Made by a program: the position numbers and the translations under genes
Shown: in pieces, positions 33,449 to 40,576 of the stretch
Layout of the letters: each line of letters begins with the position of its first letter
Position numbering within the stretch: the first letter of the stretch is position 1
Notes under the pieces: generated by a model
Told to the model about the DNA's origin: nothing
What the model saw: the letters and a program-made list of their open reading frames with translations, nothing else
Databases searched by the model: none
NCBI RefSeq assembly: GCF_019977295.1
Contig: NZ_AP024651.1
Span: forward strand, 930,001 to 994,000
From: Arthrobacter sp. StoSoilB20
Lineage (GTDB): Bacteria; Actinomycetota; Actinomycetes; Actinomycetales; Micrococcaceae
Length of the DNA: 64,000 nt
Reading direction: 5' to 3'

Positions 33449-34903
33449 GTGACCCTGCGCTTCTATGACACCGCCTCCGCCGAAGTCCGTGACTTCGTTC
33501 CCCTCGAAGACGGCAAGGCCAGCGTGTACTACTGCGGGGCAACTGTTCAGGGAATGCCGCACGTGGGCCACGTCCGGTCCGCCATCGCCTTTGACCAACT
33601 GACCCGGTGGCTTGAATTCCGCGGCCTCCGCGTCACAGTGGTGCGCAATGTCACTGACATTGACGACAAGATCCTCGCCAAGTCCGCCCAGTCGTTCGGG
33701 CCGGACTGGGACGCCGAGCCCAGCGCGCGCCAGGCTGAAGAGTGGTGGGCCCTGGCCTACCGCTACGAGCAGGAATTCCAGAACGCCTACGACTCCCTTG
33801 GTGTTCAACGGCCAACCTACGAACCCCGGGCCACGGGCCACATCCCCGAAATGCACGCGCTCATCCAGCGCCTCATCGACCGCGGCCACGCCTACCCCGC
33901 ACTGGACGATTCCGGCGACGTCTACTTCGATGTCCGCTCCTGGAGCAAGTACGGCTCGTTGACGCGGCAGAATATTGATGACATGCAGGGAGCCGCCGAC
34001 GCGGACCCCCGCGGTAAGCGGGATCCCCGCGACTTCGCGCTGTGGAAGGGTTTCAAGGACGGTGAACCCGTCACCGCCAAGTGGGAGTCCCCTTGGGGTG
34101 CCGGACGTCCCGGCTGGCACCTCGAGTGCTCTGCGATGGTCACTAAATACCTCGGGTCCCGGTTCGATATCCACGGTGGGGGATTGGATCTGCGCTTCCC
34201 GCACCACGAGAACGAGATGGCCCAGTCCCAGGCGGCCGGCGACGACTTCGCCAACTTCTGGATGCACAACGGCATGGTCACCTACGAGGGTGAAAAGATG
34301 TCCAAGTCCATCGGCAATACGGTGAGCCCGGCCGAAATGCTGGAGCTCGCATCGCCCCGCGTGGTCCGCTACTACCTGGGCCAGGCGCACTACCGCTCCA
34401 TCCTGGATTACCGGCCGACGTCGTTGCAGGAGGCTGCGGCCGCCGTCGAACGCATTGACGGGTTCATCCACAAGGCGTCGGCGAAAGTCGGGGCAGCCGT
34501 CTCGGACGTTTCCCCGCAGGCCAACATGCCCGCTGCTTTCATTGCGGCCATGGACGACGATCTCAACGTGCCCCAGGCCCTCGGCGTACTTCACGAAACG
34601 GTGCGGGCAGGCAACACGGCGTTGGCTTCGGGCGATCTCGACGCTGCCAAAGTTGCCCTGTACAGCGTGCTCTCCATGACCGAAGTGCTTGGCCTGGATG
34701 CGGTCAAGCGCCCCGAAGCTGTTCAAGGACGCGAGCACGCCGCATTGGAAGTGCTGATCGATGCCCAACTCGGCGCCCGGGCTGCTGCCAGGGCCGCCAA
34801 GGACTGGGCTGCCTCGGACGCGATCCGGGACACCCTGGCTGCCGCGGGCGTCGTGGTCGAAGATGGTGCGGACGGGGCAACCTGGAGCCTCAAACGCGAC
34901 TGA
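33449..34903 (+). CDS. cysS: Cysteinyl-tRNA synthetase
   Basis: A 484-residue class I synthetase. The HIGH motif appears as MPHVGHVRS near residue 32, the zinc-ligand Cys in YYCGATVQG, and the KMSKS motif in [11 protein letters not shown] near 290. [21 protein letters not shown] and [17 protein letters not shown] are characteristic. The full C-terminal DALR/anticodon region is present, so it is CysS and not the shorter mycothiol ligase MshC. It starts with GTG at 33449 behind GGAG. Confidence 0.95.
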   Translation: MTLRFYDTASAEVRDFVPLEDGKASVYYCGATVQGMPHVGHVRSAIAFDQLTRWLEFRGLRVTVVRNVTDIDDKILAKSAQSFGPDWDAEPSARQAEEWWALAYRYEQEFQNAYDSLGVQRPTYEPRATGHIPEMHALIQRLIDRGHAYPALDDSGDVYFDVRSWSKYGSLTRQNIDDMQGAADADPRGKRDPRDFALWKGFKDGEPVTAKWESPWGAGRPGWHLECSAMVTKYLGSRFDIHGGGLDLRFPHHENEMAQSQAAGDDFANFWMHNGMVTYEGEKMSKSIGNTVSPAEMLELASPRVVRYYLGQAHYRSILDYRPTSLQEAAAAVERIDGFIHKASAKVGAAVSDVSPQANMPAAFIAAMDDDLNVPQALGVLHETVRAGNTALASGDLDAAKVALYSVLSMTEVLGLDAVKRPEAVQGREHAALEVLIDAQLGARAAARAAKDWAASDAIRDTLAAAGVVVEDGADGATWSLKRD

Positions 34904-34983
34904 CAAAAGGCCGCGGCGGCCGAATTGCATCGGGTCAGTAGACTTGATTCCAGACTTACTCACAAAATCAAGGATGGAATCTC

Positions 34984-35976
34984 ATGGCCAACAACGGTCG
35001 CCGGTCGGTCAAGCAGAAGAAGGGCCCCTCCACCGGAACCGGTGGCCACGGCCGCAAGGCCCTGGAGGGCAAGGGTCCCACGCCCAAGGCGGAGGACCGC
35101 ACCTACCACAAGGCATACAAGAACAAGCAGCTGGCTGAGCGCTCAGCTGCCAAGCGCGGCACAGGTCCCCGTCAGGGTGGCGCCGGTGCGCGCTCGGGCC
35201 CCAAGGGCCGTGCAACCGAAGAACTGGTCACCGGCCGCAACTCGGTGGTCGAAGCCCTCCGCGCCGGCATCCCGGCCAAGGCACTGCACGTGGCCATCCG
35301 CATTGAGATGGACGACCGCGTCAAGGAATCCCTCAAGCTTGCGGCCGAGCGTGGCATCCCCTTGCTCGAAACCGGCAAGGTTGAACTGGACCGCATGACC
35401 GAGGACGCCGTCCACCAGGGCCTGGTCCTGCAGATCCCGCCGTACGAGTACGAGGACGCCTACGACCTCGCCGAGACGACGCTGGCCAAGTGGAAGAAGG
35501 GGCACATCTCCAACGCACCCATCTTCGTGGCACTGGATGGCATTACGGACCCTCGCAACCTCGGTGCGATCATCCGCTCCGTGTCCGCGTTCAGCGGCCA
35601 CGGCGTCATCGTGCCCGAACGTCGCTCCGTCGGCGTCACTGCGTCCGCTTGGAAGACCAGCGCCGGTGCCGCTGTCCGCGTGCCGGTGGCCCGCGCGTCG
35701 AACCTGAACAACGCCCTCAAGCAGTTCAAGAACATGGGCATTTACGTGCTTGGCCTCGATGGCGACGGCGACGTTTCGTTGCCCGACCTCACCGTTGCAA
35801 CCGAGCCCGTGTGCATCGTGGTGGGCTCCGAAGGCAAGGGCCTGAGCCGGCTGGTCCGCGAAAACTGCGACCAGATCGTCTCCATCCCGATCGACTCCGC
35901 CATGGAATCGCTCAACGCGTCCATGGCCGTTGGTATCTCGCTGTACGAAGTGTCGAGGCAGCGCGCCGCCAAGTAG
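34984..35976 (+). CDS. rlmB: 23S rRNA (guanosine-2'-O)-methyltransferase RlmB (TrmH/SpoU family)
   Basis: A 330-residue SPOUT methyltransferase, predicted to methylate G2251 of 23S rRNA. The first 75 residues are a basic, disordered extension typical of actinobacterial members. A substrate-binding domain follows (TGRNSVVEALRAGIPAKALH). The SpoU knot has motif 1 DPRNLGAIIRSVSAFSGHG, motif 2 VVGSEGKGLSRLVRENCD, and motif 3 SIPIDSAMESLNASMAVGI. AAGGATGG precedes the ATG. A structured repeat element and a 32-bp array begin a few bases after the stop. Confidence 0.94.
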   Translation: MANNGRRSVKQKKGPSTGTGGHGRKALEGKGPTPKAEDRTYHKAYKNKQLAERSAAKRGTGPRQGGAGARSGPKGRATEELVTGRNSVVEALRAGIPAKALHVAIRIEMDDRVKESLKLAAERGIPLLETGKVELDRMTEDAVHQGLVLQIPPYEYEDAYDLAETTLAKWKKGHISNAPIFVALDGITDPRNLGAIIRSVSAFSGHGVIVPERRSVGVTASAWKTSAGAAVRVPVARASNLNNALKQFKNMGIYVLGLDGDGDVSLPDLTVATEPVCIVVGSEGKGLSRLVRENCDQIVSIPIDSAMESLNASMAVGISLYEVSRQRAAK

Positions 35977-35981
35977 TCTTC

Positions 35982-36034
35982 GCTAAGGCGCCGCAAGCGC
36001 CATCCACCTGGCTAAGGCGCCGCAAGCGCCATCC
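35982..36034 (+). repeat. Direct duplication of a 24-bp segment after rlmB
   Basis: GCTAAGGCGCCGCAAGCGCC followed by ATCC occurs at 35982-36005 and again at 36011-36034. The period is 29 bp. The second copy forms the left arm of the hairpin described next. Confidence 0.95.
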
Positions 36035-36095
36035 TCCGCATGCTCGCTCGTACCTCGCTTAGACGCATGCTTCCGGATGGCCCTTGCGGCGCCTT
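36014..36095 (+). other. Structured repeat element, copy A
   Basis: Outer arms of 21 nt (36014-36034 and 36075-36095) pair with one mismatch. Inside come 3 unpaired nt, a 6-bp GCATGC stem, a 21-nt loop (36044-36064) ending CTTAGAC, the closing GCATGC, and 4 unpaired nt. Copy B at 63064-63125 has the same geometry with other stem sequences. The outer stem ends in CCTTTT, so copy A may also act as terminator for rlmB. Confidence 0.8.
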
Positions 36096-36106
36096 TTCCG
36101 TGCCCA

Positions 36107-36298
36107 ACGCTCTCGCACATCCCCCGGGTGTGGGCTGGACGCTCTCGCACATCCCCTGGGTGTGGGGCGGATGCTCTCGCACATCCCCTGGGTTTGGGCC
36201 GGACGCTCTATCAGTTCCCCTGGGTGTGGGCTGGACGCTCTATCAGTTCCCCTGGGGTTGGGGCGGACGCTCTCGCACATCCCCTGGTTGTGGCCGGA
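36107..36298 (+). repeat. Tandem array of six 32-bp units
   Basis: Six contiguous units of exactly 32 bp start at 36107, 36139, 36171, 36203, 36235 and 36267. Consensus: ACGCTCTCGCACATCCCC then TGGGTGTGGGCTGG. Units 4 and 5 carry TATCAGTT in place of TCGCACAT. There are no unique spacers. The array lies in the convergent gap between rlmB and the nitrilase gene. Confidence 0.95.
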
Positions 36299-36307
36299 AG
36301 GGTGGGT

Positions 36308-36385
36308 GATGTGGGAGAGCGTTCCGGTGAAGGGTGGGGGATGTGGGAGAGCGTTCCGGTGAAGGGTGGGGGGATGTGGAAGAGG
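36308..36385 (-). repeat. Inverted-orientation units of the 32-bp repeat
   Basis: Starting at 36308, 36340 and 36373, the complement of the unit head appears (GATGTGGGAGAGCGTTCC), followed by GGTGAAGGGTGGGG. The period is 32-33 bp. The third unit is degenerate and abuts the nitrilase stop codon. Forward and inverted heads could pair into a long hairpin. Confidence 0.88.
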
Positions 36386-36386
36386 G

Positions 36387-37196
36387 CTAGAAGTGGTGGC
36401 GGTTGGCCAGCACCGGGAGCTTCGCACGCGCTTCTTCCACCGCTGCGGAGTCGAGGTCGTGGAAGATGAGGCCGGGTTCGCCCTCGAGGGATTCCAGCAC
36501 TTGGCCGAACGGGGACACGACGGCGGAGTACCCCACTCCTGTGGGCGCGGAACCCTTGACCTCAACACCTTGCGTTGCCGGATCACCCTGGCCGCAGGCG
36601 AGCACGAATGTGGTGGTGTCCACGGCGCGTGCACGAGCCAGGAGTTGCCATTGCTCTGCTTTGCCAGGCCCGGATCCCCAGGAGGCCGAGACTATGTTGA
36701 CCACTGCTCCGTGGTCGGCGTTGGCTGTGAACAAGGCAGGGAAACGGATGTCGTAGCAGGTGGCCAAGCCGAAGGTGAGGCCACCGGCGTCGAACGTCAC
36801 AGGTTCGGTACCCGCCTCAACGGTGTCCGACTCCGCAAAGCCGAACGCGTCGAAGAGGTGGATCTTGTCGTAACTCGCTTCTACTCCGGGTCCAGTGGCC
36901 AGAAGCGTGTTCCGCACACGGCGCGACCCTGAGGATGAGGGAGCACCGGGAGTGAACATGCCTGCCACGATCACCAGTTGCAGTTCTTGGGCGAGATCAC
37001 GGACCCGGCTGGCCCACGGTCCATCCAGTGGTTCGGCGATATCCAGCAGCGAGTTCCCGAACGCGCGCATCATGGCCTCAGGGAAGACCACCAGCCCGGC
37101 TCCACCCTCTTTTGCCAGGCGGGCGTACTCCTCCAGGAGCCGCAGGTTGCCGGCAACGTCCCTGCCGGTGATGACTTGGGCGAGTGCCACACGCAC
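36387..37196 (-). CDS. Carbon-nitrogen hydrolase (nitrilase superfamily)
   Basis: A 269-residue amidase of the nitrilase superfamily. The catalytic triad is visible: Glu40 in VFPEAMM, Lys in SYDKIHLFDAFGF near residue 111, and Cys in LATCYDIRFP near 147. The length and the C-terminal FHDLDSAAVEEAR strand fit the Nit/omega-amidase-like branches, and the exact substrate (for example omega-amide or deaminated glutathione) is unclear. No signal peptide. It is divergent from glgX across about 240 bp, and its 3' end abuts the 32-bp repeat array. Confidence 0.88.
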   Translation of the reverse strand: MRVALAQVITGRDVAGNLRLLEEYARLAKEGGAGLVVFPEAMMRAFGNSLLDIAEPLDGPWASRVRDLAQELQLVIVAGMFTPGAPSSSGSRRVRNTLLATGPGVEASYDKIHLFDAFGFAESDTVEAGTEPVTFDAGGLTFGLATCYDIRFPALFTANADHGAVVNIVSASWGSGPGKAEQWQLLARARAVDTTTFVLACGQGDPATQGVEVKGSAPTGVGYSAVVSPFGQVLESLEGEPGLIFHDLDSAAVEEARAKLPVLANRHHF

Positions 37197-37435
37197 GATA
37201 GAACCTCCAGTTGTCTCCGTCCCAGTATGCCAAGTGCTCGCGCCGAAAGACTGAGCCTCCGACTTATTCGCGCAACTGCAAAGGTATGCATGCGCAGGCT
37301 GAAACCGCGTTGCAGCACGTGAACGGCCCGAGGAATCCGGCCCTCCCCAGGCAAGTAATCAAATCGCGATGAGGAACGTCGTCACATGCGGGGTCGGCGC
37401 GGCACTTACTCTGCGTGGAACTAAACTTGCAAGCA

Positions 37436-39550
37436 ATGGTTATGCCTATTTTTGACACAGCAGCTGCCGTCGACGCCTCCCGGCCACGGCCCCTCGGACT
37501 GAGCGTGCCCCAGCCCGGCCTTGACGATGCCGAAAAAATGCAGGACCACCAGGTGAACGTGGCGGTTTTCGCACCCGACTTGGAAGCGGTTGAAATCGCC
37601 TTCCAAGCCCCCGGAGAACCTTGGCGGGCCCACATCCTTCCGAACGTTGAGGACGGCGTGCACTTCGGAGTGGTCAGCGGTATGCCGCCGGGTACCCGCT
37701 ATGGTTTCCGCGCGGCCCCCTCGGAGGGCACCTTCCCCATGTCCCTGCCGGCGGTGGACCTGGACGACGACGGCGAACACCGCCTGCTGCTGGACCCTTA
37801 CGGCCGCGCTGTGGACCAGCGGGGCGAGTTCCTCACCAGTGTGCATGTGGAAACAGGTTTTGACTGGGGCGATGACCAGCCGCCCCGCGTCCCTTTGCGG
37901 ACCTCCGTCATTTACGAAGCGCACGTGCGCGGCCAGACCATGTTGCACCCGGACATCCCGGAGCACCTCCGGGGTACGTACGCAGGCATGGCCCACCCGG
38001 TGATGATCCAGCACCTCACGGAACTTGGCATCACGGCTGTCCAGCTCCTGCCCATCCATTTCCACTTGGACGAGTCCCACTTGCAGGACCTGGGCATGAC
38101 CAATTACTGGGGCTACAACACGGCGGCCTTCTTCGCCCCTCATGCGGATTACGCCACGGAGGCTGCCCGCAACGCCGGCCCCCACGCGGTACAGGATGAA
38201 CTCAAGGGCATGATCAAGTTGCTCCATGCGGCGGGAATCGAGGTCATCCTCGATGTTGTGTACAACCACACCGCCGAGGCAGGTCCCGATGGGCCGGCCT
38301 TGAGCTTCCGTGGGCTGGCGGAAAAACGCTACTACCGGCACGATGCCCACGGGCGCTACCTGGATACCACCGGCTGCGGCAACACCTTGGACTTCAGTGA
38401 TCCTGTAGTGGTGGACCTGGCCCTCGATTCCCTGCGGTACTGGGTGAACGACTTCCACGTCGATGGCTTCCGCTTTGACCTGGCCGTGACGCTCTGCAGG
38501 GACGCCGGCAACACCTTTGACCCCCGGCACCCCTTCCTCCAGGCGATTGCGGAGGACCCGGTGTTGTCCGAGGTCAAGCTGATCGCCGAGCCGTGGGACG
38601 TTGGCTATGGGGGCTGGCAGACGGGGCGTTTCCCGCAGGGCTGGTCGGATTGGAACGATCACTTCCGTGACGGCGTCCGCAGCTTCTGGCTGTCCGACCG
38701 CGCTGCGATTGAGGCCGGTGGCCAAGGTGGTTCCGTGGCCTCGTTGGCTGAACTCATGGCAGGCTCCGCAAATCTCTTCGCATCATCAGGGCGTACACGG
38801 CTGGCCAGCGTCAACTTCATCACGGCGCACGACGGCTTCACGCTCAAGGACCTGGTGAGCTACGACCGTAAGCACAACGAGGCCAACGGTGAGCAGAACC
38901 GCGACGGCCACGGCGATAACCGCAGCTACAACCACGGCGTGGAGGGCCGGAGCGAGAACGAGGCCATTGTGGCTGCCCGCGCCCTGTCCGTCCGGAACCT
39001 GATGGCTACCCTGTTGCTGTCCTTCGGCGTCCCGATGATCACGGCCGGCGACGAAATCGGCAGGACCCAGCAGGGCAACAACAACGCCTACTGCCAGGAC
39101 AATCCCACGGCATGGCTGGATTGGAGCCGCACGCAGGAAGCCAACGCCATGTTCAAGACCACACGGGAGTTGGTCCGGCTCCGCCGCTGGTTCCTGCGTC
39201 ACCAGCCCGAGAGTTTCCCTGGCAACGCAAACAATTCCAGCCTCCAGTGGTTTGACGACAAAGGCCAGCAGATGACTCCAGCACGCTGGAATGATCCCAA
39301 TGTGCGTTCCGTCCAGCTCCTGATGGGGCATGAGGACAGCGAAATCCGTGGCTTGATCTCGGTAAACGGCAGCAACCAGGACGTCAAGATGGTCCTGCCG
39401 GAGATCCTCAGCGAAACCGGAATCGGCAAGCGCATGTTCGAGCTCCGCTTCACTACATCGGTGCTGCACGAGCGCCGGAAGGGCGCGTTGGTGGCCTCCG
39501 GCGAGCGGGATATCCTGCAAGCCAACACCATCAACATTTACCGCACGTAG
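37436..39550 (+). CDS. glgX: Glycogen debranching enzyme GlgX
   Basis: A GH13 isoamylase-type enzyme of about 704 residues that hydrolyses alpha-1,6 branches. An N-terminal CBM48-like domain (VNVAVFAPDLEAVEIAF) precedes the barrel: VVYNHTAEAGPDG, nucleophile Asp in GFRFDLAVTL near 346, general acid Glu in LIAEPWDVGYGGWQ near 385, and AHDGFTLKDLVSY. The start is uncertain. ATG 37436 has a TAAACT hexamer ending eight bases before it (possible leaderless start); GTG 37415 and ATG 37442 remain open. The RNase gene follows after 24 bases. Confidence 0.92.
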   Translation: MVMPIFDTAAAVDASRPRPLGLSVPQPGLDDAEKMQDHQVNVAVFAPDLEAVEIAFQAPGEPWRAHILPNVEDGVHFGVVSGMPPGTRYGFRAAPSEGTFPMSLPAVDLDDDGEHRLLLDPYGRAVDQRGEFLTSVHVETGFDWGDDQPPRVPLRTSVIYEAHVRGQTMLHPDIPEHLRGTYAGMAHPVMIQHLTELGITAVQLLPIHFHLDESHLQDLGMTNYWGYNTAAFFAPHADYATEAARNAGPHAVQDELKGMIKLLHAAGIEVILDVVYNHTAEAGPDGPALSFRGLAEKRYYRHDAHGRYLDTTGCGNTLDFSDPVVVDLALDSLRYWVNDFHVDGFRFDLAVTLCRDAGNTFDPRHPFLQAIAEDPVLSEVKLIAEPWDVGYGGWQTGRFPQGWSDWNDHFRDGVRSFWLSDRAAIEAGGQGGSVASLAELMAGSANLFASSGRTRLASVNFITAHDGFTLKDLVSYDRKHNEANGEQNRDGHGDNRSYNHGVEGRSENEAIVAARALSVRNLMATLLLSFGVPMITAGDEIGRTQQGNNNAYCQDNPTAWLDWSRTQEANAMFKTTRELVRLRRWFLRHQPESFPGNANNSSLQWFDDKGQQMTPARWNDPNVRSVQLLMGHEDSEIRGLISVNGSNQDVKMVLPEILSETGIGKRMFELRFTTSVLHERRKGALVASGERDILQANTINIYRT

Positions 39551-39574
39551 GCACTTACCCCAGGAGCACTTCAG

Positions 39575-40063
39575 ATGAACCGCAGCCGCAGCAAACTGGT
39601 GGCATTCGCGGGGTTGGTGATCGCCGTCGTCGTGCTGGTTGTCGCCATGGTGGGCGGAGGCTCGCTGACGGCGCCAAGCAGTGCGCCGCCTTCCGGCGGA
39701 GAAACAACAGCGCAAAGCACGACGCCGGCACCTGGCCCTGCGTTGTCGTCGTCGGCTGCCGCCGTGGCAAACCCCTCAACACTGCCTGCCATCAACGCCT
39801 CGCAGCTGCCCAGGGAAGCCCGTCAAACCCTGGCCCTGATCGCCAAGGGCGGCCCTTACCCATACGACCGTGACGGCGTGAACTTCGGCAACTTTGAAGG
39901 CCTGCTGCCCAAGAAGTCCGGTGGGTTCTACAAGGAATACACGGTGACCACACCAGGAGAGTTCGACCGTGGACCCCGCCGCATCATCGTGGGCAAGGAC
40001 TCAGCAAAGTACTACACCCCGGACCATTACGAGTCGTTCAAGTTCATCGTCGAAGACAAGTAG
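39575..40063 (+). CDS. Secreted/anchored guanyl-specific ribonuclease (RNase Sa/N1 family)
   Basis: A 162-residue exported ribonuclease. An uncleaved-looking N-terminal helix (LVAFAGLVIAVVVLVVAMVG) is followed by a Ser/Ala/Pro linker (about 30-70) and a microbial ribonuclease domain (about 75-162). Catalytic residues can be placed: Glu in NFEGLLPKKSGGFYKEYTV, Arg in GPRRIIVG and His in TPDHYESF. A CAGGAG site precedes the ATG. The cognate barstar-type inhibitor gene begins six bases after the stop, the classic arrangement for barnase/barstar-like pairs. It may act in competition or RNA scavenging. Confidence 0.9.
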   Translation: MNRSRSKLVAFAGLVIAVVVLVVAMVGGGSLTAPSSAPPSGGETTAQSTTPAPGPALSSSAAAVANPSTLPAINASQLPREARQTLALIAKGGPYPYDRDGVNFGNFEGLLPKKSGGFYKEYTVTTPGEFDRGPRRIIVGKDSAKYYTPDHYESFKFIVEDK

Positions 40064-40069
40064 GAGCCC

Positions 40070-40429
40070 ATGAAGATCTATTCCGCAGACACCTGGACCT
40101 TGGAAGAACTGCAGGAACAAATTTCCGACGCCGGCCGCAGGACAGTGATGGTCCCGCCGGCAAACACCAAGCAGGCCGTGCTGGAAGTCTTCGCCCAGGT
40201 ACTGGACTTCCCTGAGTACTACGGCGTGAACCTCGACGCCCTGAACGACTCCCTGCACGACTACGCAGACGCCCTTTCAGAGGACGACGGCAGCCCGGTC
40301 ACCATGATCTGGCAGGTCCCGGCCGCCTACCGCACAGACCGGTCCTTCGGGGTAGTTTGCGAAGTACTCCAGGACGCCGAGCGCTACGCCGGCCGAGACC
40401 TCGCAGTGATCGCCGTTTTCGAAAACTAG
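40070..40429 (+). CDS. Barstar family ribonuclease inhibitor
   Basis: A 119-residue cytosolic protein of the barstar family. Family markers are the loop-helix YYGVNLDALNDSLHDY, whose Asp residues normally plug the RNase active site, and the terminal strand DLAVIAVFEN. It follows the ribonuclease gene by six bases and should be co-translated, protecting the cell before the enzyme is exported. The overall length exceeds barstar (about 90 residues) by a modest N-terminal extension. Confidence 0.92.
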   Translation: MKIYSADTWTLEELQEQISDAGRRTVMVPPANTKQAVLEVFAQVLDFPEYYGVNLDALNDSLHDYADALSEDDGSPVTMIWQVPAAYRTDRSFGVVCEVLQDAERYAGRDLAVIAVFEN

Positions 40430-40576
40430 TCGCGCCAACGGGCCCTATGGATCCCAACCGTAGCGGCCCGCCAAACAACAAGCCGGATGCCAGTTATCCG
40501 GAAGCGTGCGTCAAAGCGACGAAGGAGCAGCACGCGGAGGATGACTGACATCCGGCGGATGTCGTCTGGTTAGGGC

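Noticed and set aside
36107..36385. CRISPR array
   Set aside because: The 32-bp units are contiguous, with no unique spacers between them, and no cas genes are nearby.
40447..40548. 33-codon frame after barstar (begins MDPNRSGPPNNKPD)
   Set aside because: No ribosome-binding site and no recognisable features; it probably lies in the barstar 3' region.
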